The position numbers and the translations under genes are program-made. From Polytrichum commune (lineage: Eukaryota; Streptophyta; Polytrichopsida; Polytrichales; Polytrichaceae): a DNA stretch of 64,000 bases. Shown here piece after piece: positions 9,572 through 21,153 of the stretch. Under the pieces are notes generated by a model that was not told where the DNA came from, searched no databases, and was given only the letters and a program-made list of their open reading frames with translations. Each line of letters starts with the position of its first letter. The first letter of the stretch is position 1. The stretch lies in the NCBI GenBank assembly GCA_950295325.1, contig OX485807.1, positions 51,264,796 to 51,328,795 on the forward strand. The letters run 5' to 3'.

Positions 9572-12500
9572 ATGGTGCGCTCACGTGAGGCACACGGGAA
9601 GCGCAAGGCGAGCTCTCCTGCAGATTTGCCACCCTCCGAGGTGGATGTTGCAGCGCTAAGGCAACACCGGCGAGCTGCTGGGGAGAGGAGGTCGAAGGCC
9701 AGGGAGGACCTCAGGCGAGTGCACAGCTCCAAGACGAGGGAGCTATCAAGGCATGGGTCGCCTCTTCCGAAGCGGGGCCGCATAATTGAGGTGAGTACCT
9801 CTGAGGAGGTAGGAGAGGAGTCGGAGCGCAGCCGCGGGCAAAGCGATCGGGAGCAATCTTGGAGGTTTGCCTTTCTTTCGCCTTCTTTTTTTCACTTGAT
9901 GTTGCAGGCATGTGTCTCCGACGCCAGTGATGGCGTTTCTGAGGATGTCCAGACGAACATGTAGATGTCAGTTGAGACGCTAAACCCTAAAGTATGTTCA
10001 GCCGTCGAAGAGGGTGGTAATTGGGTACGGTTGCAATGCACAATGTCTACTTAGTTTCAGGCCTGTGGACACCTAATAAGGTTCATCTGTAGCGTCAATG
10101 TGACGTCCAATTGTTAGGACCCCCAGTCTGGGACTTAAAGGCGAGGTGGGCGAAGTAGATTCGAAAAGATAAACGTCGAAATCGCCATTCCAGTGGTTTT
10201 ATGTTCGCTCATTTGTCAGGGTTGCCGAATCATACAGGGGCAGTTTTAGTGTAGGACGTCGAGGTCCAGCAATTGGTTGCTTGTGCCTAATGGAAAGAAA
10301 CATCTGTTGCAACCTAGAAATTATGAATACCCTAAGCGTTGCCCCTCACTAAGTGCCCGCATAGGTTTGGGGATTTGCTTGTGAATACACCCATGTATTC
10401 AGCGTCGAAGCTGCCGAAAAGGGTCGTCGAATTTTCCTCATATGTCGCTAAATTTATGCTGAATTTTGCAGTATTTCACTCTTGTATGTGTTTCTTCGTA
10501 TGTGAGTCTTATCTGAGATGTACAATGTCTATGAAATGCTTGCTGGATCCCTCATTAGGGTTGATCATTCACCTGGGTTCATGTATTAGCATGGTTTCAT
10601 AAGTGATGGCCAATCTTCCTGTACTCTCAACCCTGAACTGGTTATACAACAACCTGCATCCGTTCATCTGAGACCAGTAATCTTCCCGAACTCTGGACCC
10701 TGAACTGGTTAATTATGTCTCAAACTCAACTAGTTCATCTGTTCTCGTATAATCTTCTAAACTCCCAACCCTCAATTGTCATATTTCTGAAACACAACCA
10801 GTTCACTTGTGATGGGTAAATATCCTGAACTCTCATATATATGACACATAGGGATAGCAACTGGTCTAAATGTGGCTGGTCATGCGCAATGGGTAGTCGC
10901 ATATGTAAGTAACTAGGGTTTCCACTATTGTGGTCTGGGTTGTTGTAGCCGAGGATACGCAACCCACTCGGGCACTGAAGAAGACTCTGATAAGGAGAAC
11001 AGTGATGGAATTGAAACATCACAGCCGCTACCAACACGTAAGGCAGGGGGGAGCACGGCCATGAAGAAACGTGTGGAGCTGGATGCGCAAGGGCAGCCTT
11101 TTGGTGCCATGAAGGTTGTCCTTTGCGGAGACATCAAGAAGTATGCAAAGGACCTGGATCCCACGACGGGATGGGCAGGCCAACCACGGCACGAGAGGAA
11201 GCGATTATTCAAACGCCTATACACATGTAAGGTTTGCACATGAATTTTTTGGCATGCATGTGTCGCGCTAATTTGCGGTGTGAAAATGAATCTGACATTT
11301 TAAGTGCAACCAAACATCCTTCTGGACATGTGCAACAGGGTGCATGTCTATGTAGGCACACGTGACATTCTTGCTAACGTCAGTGTGGACATGAATTTAG
11401 CCTAGGCTGTCATGTTGACAATGTGTGACTGGATGCCGCACAAGACGTCTTTGTGTTTTTCTGGACATGTGTACCGAAACGCTCGCCCGTCGCTGGAGAC
11501 GTCCAACGCGACGTCGATGAAGACAATTTTTTGTCTTTCGGTGACATACTGGTTTGTAACCTTTGCCACGTGGGTGTAGAGTGGGCATCCATCGCTGGTC
11601 GCATGTGAGGTGTTGTTGATTGCATTGTCGTGTGTGTCTGGCATGCAGATTGGGAGATGTGCGGGCATTGTGACAAAGTGTGCGAGAAGTGGATGCGGCC
11701 TATTATAACAAAGGTACTCATCAACACCCGCTGGAGGTTAAACCAGCTCATAGACAACAATGCGGGTAAACCAGCCGATGTGGATGCAAAGCATTGGAAG
11801 ACACTTGTAGGTATGCGCGCTACCAAGGCTGCGCATTTGAAGTCTCAGCACATGCGGTCAATCTCAAAAGGGAAAGGGTCGACCACAGCTCAGATGAAAG
11901 TGATCGAAAGGGAGGTTGTGTCCCGTCTAGTAAGAGTGGAACTATGTCTATGTTGACAGAAATGCCAATGTTGCAATTCTCTTTATCTATCTGTGACGGC
12001 TCATATCCCCTACAATGTCAATGTCGACAACAGATGTCTGCCTTAGCGTTTACTTAGACGTCTTCCGAGCTGGCAATGTAACTTTAGAGGTTTGAGTTGT
12101 GCATGGATGTTAATCCGATCACTTCCTAGGCCGTCACGGGACCTGCACTTGTTGGAAAAAATATGTGTCGACGTCTTCATTGATTTCTCAATGACTTTAA
12201 TGTTTGTTGCAGACGATGTTGAAGAACAGGGCACCGTACGATGCGGAGGTTGACGCCGAGGTTGCCAAAGAGTACCAACGCATACAGGACGAAAAACGCA
12301 AAGTGCGTCCCGATCATGGCTCTGAAATCGAGGCGATGCGCACTCGAGTGACGGATTTGGAGGGCAGCGTCACACGCCTTGGAGAGAATGTGGCAGCCTC
12401 ACACAAGCGCATGGAGGACATGATGCGGATGATTCTTCAGAATCAGAGTCAGAAACACCCGGCCAACATTGACAGCATGACGGAGCCTTCATCGTTTGCG

Positions 12501-13460
12501 AAGATGCTCGATATTTCTGCATTGACGTCAACGACGGAGGACTTGGTGATGGCGGCACAGAAACAAGCTCCCACCCCAGTTTTGAACGCCGTGGGCGGTG
12601 CGGACATGTGCTTGGCGTCCGCAGTTCATGTTCCGAGCGACGTGGCTGAGGATGCTGCGACAGATGCCGTCACAGACGTTCAAGGAGTGCAAACCAACTC
12701 TAAAACCATTATTGCGTCTATAATGGAGGACATTCTCGAAGAGGGGAAAAAACGACGCAGACACCTGCAATTGATGACCATGTAGAGCCTACCAACGAGG
12801 AAGTGCCAGTGCAAGCTATGGAGGACGTCGAGGAAGGACACCCCAAGATATCCGGCAATGCGAACGTGCCTGAAGAGATTGCATCTCTGGAGCAGGTAAC
12901 ATCAAGTAAGACCCACCCATATTAGACATACAGGAAACTCTCTCCTCGTTTCCAAAAAAAAATTACCTTCATGTACTCGTCGGGCATGTTCTTCGTCATG
13001 TCATCTGCGTTGTCGACATGTTCATTAGGCTGGACGTTTGCCTTGACAGACTGCAATTATTGCAGAACATAAGGGACATCATTTGAAACCTTCGAGTACT
13101 GATGCGGAATGTTATGGCAGGATGAGGTGCCCCTACCGGAGGAGTCAGGTGGCCGACCCCGCCGTGTGGGTAGAAGCGCACAAGCGAAATCCTCAATGGC
13201 CAAACTCGGTGCACCAAAAGCGGTTGGTTTGCCTAAACCTCCCCAAAATCTTGCGAAGGTGAGGGAACTAGTGTTTGTATGCCTACATTGCTCGCTTGAT
13301 CGCAGGAGGAGAGTGGAGCACTCGCATATAGTTACTTCTCACATGTGAGTCCATTTCATGTTCGGATGACCACTAATAGAATTCATGTTGTTTTGTGAAT
13401 GGCGGTGGAATGGGGCAGGTGGGGACTAGTACGAAGGCACAGACACAAAAGAAGAAATGA
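9572..13460 (+). pseudogene. Second CACTA gene (TNPA / plant transposase-associated type), seven exons, one frameshift
   Basis: I assemble exons 9572-9790, 9908-9960, 10949-11226, 11649-11929, 12213-12895, 13121-13258 and 13419-13460. Intron phases agree at every join and most borders are standard GT-AG; the donor at 9961 is weak. The product is a basic start, an acidic Ser-rich part, a central block YWEMCGHCDKVCEKWMRP to KHWKTLVGMRATKAAHLKSQ resembling the Ptta/En/Spm plant transposase family, a coiled coil (IEAMRTRVTDLEGSVTRLGE), and a Lys-rich end KAQTQKKK suitable for nuclear import. An A6 run near 12746 has lost one A relative to the frame that continues as TPAIDDHVEPTNEE, so the gene is broken there unless an extra splice bypasses it. 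Its likely job is binding subterminal repeats together with the TNP2 protein. Family assignment is moderate. Confidence 0.62.
12213..12895 (+). CDS. Exon 5 of the second CACTA gene: coiled-coil region
   Basis: Opens after TTTGTTGCAG with TMLKNRAPYDAEVDAEVAKE, then a heptad-like stretch through LGENVAASHKRMEDMMRMIL. The first frame ends at 12785, but the other frame stays open and acidic to a CAG|GTAACA donor at 12895. Restoring one A in the A6 run at about 12746 would join the two. Deletion in a homopolymer is a common type of inactivating change; a sequencing error would look the same. Confidence 0.6.
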
Positions 13461-15299
13461 GTGAACGTTCTCAATAACGATGCGGCTCTCCATTCGAGTG
13501 CTCATGAATTATCCACTTAGTCATGGAGGAGTAGACTCGCCTATATAGACATGGATGCCTCGATCATGCACAATGTTTAAGTTTTTGGGCAACTAGCGAT
13601 TGATGTGTATATGCAGCCTTTTCGTTGCTTCATGTTGTATCAATGAATACGTTGCATTTACGGATTTGGAAAACATTGGTCTACATTTGGTCCACGCGTT
13701 CTTTGTGTCTGTTCCGACTGTCTGGTGGAACACTTGACGTTGGTGTTTGTTCCCGTAGATGGCATAAGTAACGTGCATGTGACATTTGGTTGTGCTAATA
13801 GCCAAACAACTTGATGTCAGTAATGTGTTTGAGAATTTGAGGCAATCAGCCACGTCAAGGCGGATGTGAAGGGTATATTTGATTCTTGTATCAAATAACG
13901 TTTGTATTAGTATTAGTTGTGGGATTTAGATGGTAATATGTTTTATTATGAAGATTTAGTGATAGAAATTAGCTTAGAGGAAAACGGGCCTAAGTAACGG
14001 ACCCTAATGACTTATTTACGGATTATTTAGGAGGGCTAAGCTAATCTAGACAAGAAGCATGAGAGACTTAGTTGACTTACACAATTATTGGATCAAGGGA
14101 TATTCCTTTTGATCCAAAGGCCATCTCTAGAGGATCCAAGGTAAAAGCACTTACGACGATTGGACAAAGCGGTGGTGGGTTGACTTTGATAGTTATAGTT
14201 AAAATCTTATATTGACTTAGTATAGATTCTCTCGACGGTAGAAGGTTCCATTGACAAGTCTCCTTCGACACTAATAAGTCAACGGATGGATGAAAAGTTG
14301 AGAGACCCAAAACTTTAAGGATGGAATCCTAGGCGAATGGACGGTGAGAATTTCTCCACCGAATCAACCGAGGCCCAAGTCAACGAAGAGGCTCAACCCC
14401 CACCCCCTCGAGGCGACCCTTTACAAGGGGGTTCGACTTCAACTCCATCATCACTTCGACAATCCTTCTCTTTGTTACTTCCGGCTTACCTCGTCCACGT
14501 TCCGACCTTCGGAGGGTTCGAACCTCCGAAGGCTAACCCTTTCAACTTCTCTCTCCCAATCTTCATCTTGCTCTCGGCCCACTTTTATTTTGAGCGAAGG
14601 ACATAGTATTTAGTTTCCATAGTATAGTGTGCTACTATGGAGTGATAGTTTAGCGTGATAGGAGACGAGAAAGTATTCTCTTTCTTACAAATAAAAAAAA
14701 AATTTATTACTTGTGTGTTTATTCTTCGCCTTGAGTTTGTGGAATCTTTATCCCGTGTCTTCAAGTTATTAGTCTTTAAATTCTTGAGTGTTAGAAGATC
14801 TTGAGTGGATAGGGGAATGACAGAAAATCTTATGCTAGAAATGAGTAGTTTGAAGCTTTCGGTCCGTTAAACACAGCTGACTTTAAGGCCTCATCACGGT
14901 TTGATAGAGTATTTACTTCTTTAGAATCTTATATGCACGAGTAGGTCTTGAAGTCGTCTTTCTAGTCTAAGTGGTTTTAATTCATTCGAAAATTTAAATA
15001 TTAAGTTATAAGCGTTTCCGTGAGGCAACTTTAGGATCTCATTCCTCTTACCTTCTCTATAGAATCTATTTTAGACTTATAAGGGATTACGATAGAGTTT
15101 TATCCACATTGTTTTGCGTTTTTGTACCTATAGTACACTAGAGGGGTCTAAGTTGCCCATTCCATGGCAACTATGCTTAGGTTGGACTTAGACGTATAGT
15201 AAGACTATCTAGACTCATTTTTGCTCACTAAAGACTTACTAATCTAAATCTTATTTTATTTGTGACTCAAGAGTAGGTGCAAGAACATCTTTGGCTTGG
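13461..15299. other. Non-coding CACTA interior with two perfect hairpins; possible unrecognised insertion
   Basis: No gene is supported. About 13866-15290 is more AT-rich and differs in texture from the rest of the element. It contains a hairpin TATTTGAT/ATCAAATA at 13876-13897 and another with arms CCTTCGGAGG/CCTCCGAAGG at 14506-14532. I looked for direct duplications or LTR-like ends around it and found none convincing, so whether it is a separate insertion remains open. Confidence 0.4.
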
Positions 15300-15937
15300 A
15301 AACCCGAAGGGTGCTTATTTTACGTCACAGCGGGCTAAGCTTGAAAACGACATCATCACTCACAAACAAGCTATGGTTTTGGGCAGAGGACATCCCCATA
15401 ATTCGTAATGCCCAATATGATGTCACACATAACATCCCACTGTCACAAAGGCTGTCCAAGAAAACTAGACGTCACCCCGAAAACACCCAAAAAATAAATT
15501 CATCCGTCGAGGAAGATGTCTCATGTGACATTTTCGTGTCGCAAACACGTTAGTAACACCACACATCGCCACGTAATGCAATGTCCACATCAGCAACAGC
15601 GAATGCCACGTCAGTTTTTAATCGCATTCCACGTCATTTCAAGAGGGTCCACGCGACACCCCACGTCAGCGAGGGGACGAAATAAAAAACGCGCCGTCGT
15701 GGCACTGCCCGCAAAAAACATGCTTGCGTGGCATCCAGGTGGCGTCCACGTGTCTGTAAGTGGACACTATGGAACACCATGTTTTGTGTGACGTCACATA
15801 AAAACGTGCTGAAATTTGCCATGTTTTCACATGTCTAAGACGCGTTTTTCTCTTGTCTGACATGACGGATTTTAGGTGACGTCCCGGAGAAGAACTTCCA
15901 TGTCAAAGTGAACGCGCACTCACGTTTTTTTTTACGT
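15300..15937. promoter_or_regulatory. CACTA right subterminal repeat region
   Basis: Repeated CCACGTCA, GTGACGTC and TTACGTCC motifs occur at about 15607, 15630, 15662, 15789, 15876 and 15932. This matches the expected cluster of short TNPA-type binding sites inside a CACTA end. No coding frame is credible here. Confidence 0.6.
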
Positions 15938-15964
15938 CCCAAAAAACAGGGTTTTCTTATAGTG
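15938..15964 (-). repeat. CACTA right terminal inverted repeat
   Basis: On the minus strand it begins CACTATAAGAAA and continues ACCCTGTTTTTTGGG, matching the left end. The target duplication AAA follows at 15965-15967. Confidence 0.9.
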
Positions 15965-15967
15965 AAA

Positions 15968-16022
15968 GCAGTAAAACTCGGCAACTTTGAAAGTTTCTAG
16001 TTCACTGCCCGTACACTATAAT
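15968..16022 (-). pseudogene. Upstream piece of the interrupted LRR gene
   Basis: With one copy of the AAA duplication removed, the minus strand reads LSKLPSFTAL and then directly KRLHTLECSW on the far side of the CACTA element, restoring LRR spacing. A TAG a few codons upstream shows the gene was also damaged here. The piece ends where gypsy element F begins at 16023. Confidence 0.7.
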
Positions 16023-16996
16023 TGTCGCAACCCTTGCTAGCCCTCTTAGCAATCTTGCCAATTTTCAATTCTAGCAAAGGTTACGAGCGCTAACCCTTCG
16101 CATACCGCCATGCTAATGGTTGGCTCCTCTTACCCCGGACCATATAATTCAAAGGAGGGGAACCAACCCTCCTACTTTGCTTTCGGGACTCACCCCTTAA
16201 TCGGTAACCCATTTCTTTCATGTGGACTTCCATCCATGGAAGTCCCATCTTATGTTGATCATCGCATTGCCAGAGCAACACTACAACAACCCGAACCATA
16301 CTAGGCAACTATGGCCTCACAATGGGCCAAAGCCCATGGAGGCCGTGCCGTTCGGCCTCGGGTGGGTGAGGCCACACCACCTCACCCATATAAGCCTCTA
16401 GGACTCTACGCGGGGCCCCTACCCCACCGTCAACCAACCTCTTGTCTCTCTACCAAGAGTTGGGGCCAAGTGGACATTCTCCTTTAGCTGCTGGGCCTAG
16501 AAGCCCCCAGCAGCTTCAGACCATCATAACTTCCTTGTATGATGTCTGATCATAACAACCAACCACTTCATCTTCATCTACGCTTCACGTAGATGCCGAT
16601 GGACTCCTCACTTGCCCCATTCGGGCAAGTCTTGAGGAAGTTATGCTTGTTTGAACCTTGGCAGTCCCGGGAATCACTCCCAGGCACTGCTGTACCAGGG
16701 CGCTGTCCCGGGACAGCGCCCCACTCAAATGGCCATAACTCCTAGCTCACACCTCCGATTGAGGTGTTCTTGAGCATTCTAGAATCACCACGCCATGAGC
16801 TACGCATAACTCATGGCCTTACCCTTATGCCTCCTAGTCTTCGTGGGTGGGAGGCGTTCCCAACGCCCGGGGCCCTCACCCACACTAGGATCACTTGGGC
16901 CCTCTCACCAACGGCGCCACAAGTCCCGGGTGTCACTCCGGGGTCCCCCTTGTGCCCATGGTGTTTCGGGCACTCCTCGTGGAGAGGTGGGCGACA
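16023..16996 (-). repeat. A-type LTR (3' LTR of F)
   Basis: Starts TGTCGCAACCC and ends GGGCGACA, giving inverted termini TGTCGC/GCGACA. The pyrimidine-rich CTCACCCCCACC just outside it is the complement of the polypurine tract. Confidence 0.88.
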
Positions 16997-18506
16997 CTCA
17001 CCCCCACCAAACGGAGTCGATGCCCTCATCGACTATACTCGTAGTCGGCACACCAATTCTCAAGTTGCCATCCTCTATGGTGCGGCATTGTGTTTACCTT
17101 AGGGCGCGACCCCCACAATGCATCTTCAAATTTGGCATAGTCCCAAAGGTGTCGTTCCTAGGTGGTCCGTTAGCGACCTTGGATCTCTCCTCCAAGGACC
17201 TAACCTATACTGGACCCACCTACTTTGGGACTCACTTGGGTTGCCCCTCCTTTGGGGCCTCCCCCGTTAGGCTCCACTAGCCTAACATGACACATCTAGG
17301 CGAGACCTCAACGCTTCCACTAAGTTGTCTCGGTTGCAACTCCGAGATGGCTTTCCATTGTTAAGCCACGCCTCGATCGCACGGGGTGATGCCAAGTCCC
17401 GCCCGACTCGGTTTCCACTTTGCTCTTTCGAGACATGGGTTCATGACTCCCATGCGCCAACTCTCGTTAGCTCGCGGGTAGCACTTTTATAAGCACGCGC
17501 CATCACCTTGTCCCCGCCCGGACAAGCCCACAACTAAGAAGTTTCTTGGTTTTATCCAAGGCCCCTCCAAGCCATGGCCCCCAATTACTCGGCTTACCCA
17601 ACCTAGTTTGGCATGTCTATTCCCCCTCTTCCACTAACCAAGCACAAGTACAAGACTAGGACCTCATCTCATACTTTCCTCTTTGCACCACTAAAGTTTG
17701 GACTTTATTTCCTCAAGCCAAAGAACAAGTTCATGTTGTGGAGCAATTAGCCTCGAAGCTAAGTGTGCTACTAGCGTCTCTCCCCCACTAAAGGAGATTG
17801 ATGTCCTCATCAATGCCTACGCTTCATTTTATTGGAATGTCTAGCCTTAGTTTCTTCAAAGTGCTTCACCAATTCATTGGTGTTCACCATGTCTCTTGCC
17901 GCCACCCAAACGGTTTCTTTCTCATGGTATCCTCACCATTTCACCAAGTACTCCTTTGTACATTTTCTTTCATTTTCACTTGGGCTTCCTACACTTGAGG
18001 ATGCCCTCCTACCTCATGTTCCAAATGACCTCCACAAGGTTGGGACGTGGCCTTATCACTTGCTTGTGATCGGGCCACAAGGTGTCGTCCTAAAATGACT
18101 TTCGTAATGAGACATGAAATGTCGGATGCACTTTGATCTCCGGCGGTAATTCCAACTTATACATGTCCTTGAACACTTGTTCCACAATGGAAAACGAAGC
18201 TCCAATTTTGGACATGAACTTTTGGAGTAAGGCCTTTGGGCAAGGTGAAGTTGTCCACATTCAACAACACCTTATTGGCCCACCTCATACTCCACTTCGC
18301 GTCTTCCGGCATTGATTTGCACTCCGTAGCACCTTCGGGCTTTCTCCACCAACAACTTGGTCATCTCCAAGACTTGTTTACCATCCTTGGCCAAGTCCTC
18401 ACCATCTTGGTTGAACTCTAGTGTTGAATGTGCCCCCTCGAGAGCTAGGTTAATAGGTTGGAGCGCATCCACTCCATAAGCCATCACGAAATACCACCCC
18501 TTGGTA
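16997..18506 (-). pseudogene. Degenerate 3' gag-pol remnant of F
   Basis: The minus strand carries the end of an integrase/chromodomain region, similar in order to the intact pol of element B, but with stops. It holds the same extra G in the chromodomain (GAGGTAGGAGGG) found in the other A-type copies. The first 760 bases next to the LTR are the long non-coding 3' region typical of this family. Confidence 0.75.
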
Positions 18507-18593
18507 GCCAAGTGGACATTCTCCTTTAGCTGCTGGGCCTAGAACCCCCCCAGCAGCTTCAGACCATCATAACTTCCTTGTATGATGTCTGAT
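18507..18593 (-). repeat. Partial 5' LTR scrap of F
   Basis: Matches LTR sequence from AAGTGGACATTC to GATGTCTGAT and is then replaced by block C. In complete LTRs the next bases are CATAAC. Confidence 0.8.
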
Positions 18594-19502
18594 TGTCGTA
18601 GCACGGTGGTAACGTATTCAGTTAATTAGCCTAATTAACGCGTAAAACGTCAAAACCGCACCGAGTTCGTTCCCACGAAGAACCTGCGGTTGTTTACAAT
18701 ACAAGAGAGAGAGAGAGGAAATCTTTGACTAACACACACACACACAAGAAACACCAGAAACTAAGATAGCACAAAGCGAATTAAGAAATCCGGGATATTA
18801 CGGAAATTATAGCACGGAAATTTCCGCTTTCCCGGTAGTGGACCGAGGTAGGGAACACAACACAAAGTATGGACAAGCTCCCACCCTAGAGTAATAACAA
18901 CAATAGACTCAGCGTCCCGAATCCATAGTATAACAACTATATACACCCCATTCTAAGATTCCTTATTACGGGTCATGACTTCCGGGATAAGGTTTCCGCG
19001 ATGGAGGTAGCGGATCTGACCTGTATTTCCACTATCCGCTAGATTTTCGACCGTGTCCCAAGGACCATAATTCTAGGGGTTTAGGCTAAAATGCTCAGAG
19101 AGACTTGGTAGTTGTTCATCAGGATTTCACCCTCTGGGTTGATTTCTTAGGGTTGTCTTCCTATCTCCACTTCCTCCTTCTAACTACTACTCCCTTAGAC
19201 TAGTGTTATGATGGGGGCAACCCTCCCTCGGGAAGGTGTCCCACTCAAGTATCCGACGTGTGCCACCCCCTTTGACGGGGAAAAAGGTGGAGGAAGTTTT
19301 GGGTCTACAAAACCAGCCTGATCCGCTTTCCGTGATGGCATAGTTTCCTCTATACCACACGCGGAAACCGAATCCTCCCTCGAGAAAGGTGGAAACACAA
19401 CATCTTCGCTCCTATCCTCACAATGGATAGCTGGTGCTGTTCCACAGGTCACACAAGATAGAATCGAAGGTTTGTTGATTTCCTTGACGGCGGGGCTAAT
19501 AT
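18594..19502 (-). mobile_element. Left end of unclassified block C
   Basis: Starts TGTCGTAGCACGG directly after LTR sequence ending CTGAT, so it looks like an insertion into F, possibly an LTR-type element (TG start). It contains short GA and CA microsatellites at about 18703-18745. A minus frame at 19195-19495 (ending VGYLSGTPSRGRVAPIITLV) has no family I recognise. Block C is cut by elements 1 and 2, the copia element and element 3, and its pieces are 18594-19502, 26790-26834, 34140-35403 and 41635-41876. The right end and class are unknown. Confidence 0.55.
18703..18745. repeat. GA and CA microsatellites in block C
   Basis: A short GAGAGAGA run is followed, about 20 bp later, by an ACACACAC run. 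Confidence 0.7.
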
Positions 19503-20473
19503 TGTCGCGCACCTCTCCATGAGGAGTGCCCGAAACACCATGGGCACAAGGGGGACCCCGGAGTGACACCCGGGACTTGTGGCGCCGTTGGTGAGAGGGC
19601 CCAAGTGATCCTAGTGTGGGTGAGGGCCCCGGGCGTTGGGAACGCCTCCCACCCACGAAGACTAGGAGGCACAAGGGTAAGGCCATGAGCTATGCGTAGC
19701 TCATGGCGTGGTGATTCTAGAATGCTCAAGAACACCTCAATCGGAGGTGTGAGCTAGGAGTTATGGCCATTTGAGTGGGGCGCTGTCCCGGGACAGCGCC
19801 CTGGTACAGCAGTGCCTGAGAGTGATTCCCGAGACTGCCAAGGTTCAAACAGGCATAACTTCCTCACCACTTGTCCAAATGGGGCAAGTGAGGAGTCCAT
19901 CGGCATCTACGTGAAGCGTAGATGAAGATGAAGTGGTCAAGTGTTAGCATCAGACATCATACAAGGAAGTTATGATGGTCTGAAGCTGTGGGGGCTTCTA
20001 GGCCCAGCGGCTAAGGGAAAATGTCCACTTGGCCCCAACTCTTGGTTGAGAGACAAGAGGTTGGTTGACGGTGGGGTAGGGGCCCCGCGTAGAGTCCTAG
20101 AGGCTTATATGGGTGAGGTGGTGTGGCCTCACCCACCCGAGGCCAAACGGCACGGCCTCCATGGGCATTGGCCCAATGTGAGGCCATAGTTGCCTAGTAT
20201 GGTTCGGGTTGTTGTAGTGTTGCTTCGGCAACGCGATGATCAACATGGGATTGGACTTCCATGGATGGAAGTCCACATCTAGGAATGGGTTACCGATGAA
20301 GGGGTGAGTCCCGAAAGCAAAGTAGGAGGGTTGGTTCCCTCCTATGAGCTATATGGTCCGGGGTAAGAGGAGCTAACCATTAGCATGGCGGTATGCGAAG
20401 GGTTAGCGCTCGTAAACTTTGCTAGAAAGGAAAATTGGCAAGATTGCTAAGGGGGCTAGCAAGGGTTGCGACA
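19503..20473 (+). repeat. 5' LTR of element 1
   Basis: Starts TGTCGCGCACC and ends GTTGCGACA. It is dense in perfect inverted repeats, including a 24-bp palindrome at 19778-19801 with core GCGCTGTCCCGGGACAGCGC and a stem of arms CCATGAGCTA/TAGCTCATGG at 19683-19706. A possible TATA element TTATAT lies at 20105-20110, in a segment conserved between A- and B-type LTRs. Confidence 0.92.
20105..20110 (+). promoter_or_regulatory. Possible LTR TATA box
   Basis: GGCTTATATGGGTGAGG is conserved at the same place in every A- and B-type LTR here, about 600 bp into the LTR. This suits a U3/R border promoter. Transcription start is not shown by sequence alone. Confidence 0.4.
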
Positions 20474-20475
20474 CT

Positions 20476-20487
20476 TGGTATCAGAGC
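20476..20487 (+). promoter_or_regulatory. Primer-binding site (initiator tRNA-Met)
   Basis: TGGTATCAGAGC, two bases inside the 5' LTR, is the complement of the 3' end of plant initiator tRNA-Met. It fixes this element as plus-oriented. Confidence 0.92.
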
Positions 20488-21153
20488 AAGGTTCCAAGTT
20501 TTGAGCTCGCACTTTGAGGAAAACATGGCTATCAAAAATGCGGGTTATGATGGTGAGCCCGGGGTTTCCAAAAGGTTGTGAGGCTCAAATTGGAACAAGG
20601 ATCATGTGCAATTGGAATTTGACCATACCATTGGTTCTAATGACAATTGTGGGCATGAGGGTGGATTTGGTAAGGAAAATGGAGGAGTGCTTTGAAAAGG
20701 GCTCCCGCAAACCTCAAAAAACATTTGGGGCCTAGAATACCGAATGCACCCAAAACCTTGGGGGGCATTAATGTTGGATTGAAATTCCAATTCGAAATGC
20801 TTGGAAGGTATTGATGTTGGAATGAATTTGGTGCTAATGAGGCACCCGGGGCCTCTTAAGGCCTATGTGCGCTATTCAAACGCACAAATGAAGGATACAC
20901 CTAAAACGGACGAGCTTTCTAAGAAATGCATCCTTTTAGGTGGGGTTTTAAAAGCGGGTGGTGGATGCCTTGTTTAAGTCCCTAAGGCTTCTTGAGGACA
21001 TGGTGGGGACCATCAAGTTTGCAAGAGCATTGAAGCCGATGGTCCCAAAGAGAAGTTTGGCGGCGCATCACCACAAGTGGCTTTAGCCAAAGTAGGTCCC
21101 AAAGAAATGAGTGCAAATTGTTTGGTCCATTTTACTTAGGCAAAACATGTTGG

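Larger units (their letters stand above)
2507..15964. mobile_element. CACTA (En/Spm-like) DNA transposon, complete, 13.5 kb
   Basis: The left end starts CACTATAAGAAA and the right end, read on the minus strand, also starts CACTATAAGAAA. Similarity continues imperfectly for about 27 bp (GTTTTTGGGG-like). A 3-bp duplication AAA (2504-2506 and 15965-15967) flanks it, the usual TSD length for this superfamily. Inside are a TNP2-like transposase gene on the minus strand and a second multi-exon gene on the plus strand, arranged head to head. Subterminal sequence is rich in ACGTC/GACGT motifs, the kind of short repeat bound by TNPA-type proteins in known CACTA elements. The coding genes each carry one or two lesions, so this copy is probably no longer autonomous. 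Confidence 0.92.
16023..18593 (-). mobile_element. Gypsy element F, A-type, internally deleted
   Basis: Minus-oriented. The 3' LTR is 16023-16996, followed by the 3' part of the internal region and then a scrap of the 5' LTR (18507-18593). The jump from pol sequence to LTR occurs at GCCAAGTG (18507-18514), eight bases shared by both parent sequences, so the rest of the internal region and about 450 bp of LTR were lost by microhomology-mediated deletion. The right part is cut by block C. The left TSD is ATAAT; its partner is not in the window. Confidence 0.82.

Noticed and set aside
17798-18098. Plus-strand frames in elements F and D
   Set aside because: They are the reverse of the degenerate minus-strand pol end.
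19496-19735. Recurring open frames MFLSILESPRH and MALPLCLL in every LTR
   Set aside because: They appear because all LTRs are copies; they have no start context, no domain, and overlap strong hairpins.
20476-20487. tRNA gene
   Set aside because: Only the 12-bp primer-binding complement is present; no cloverleaf surrounds it.
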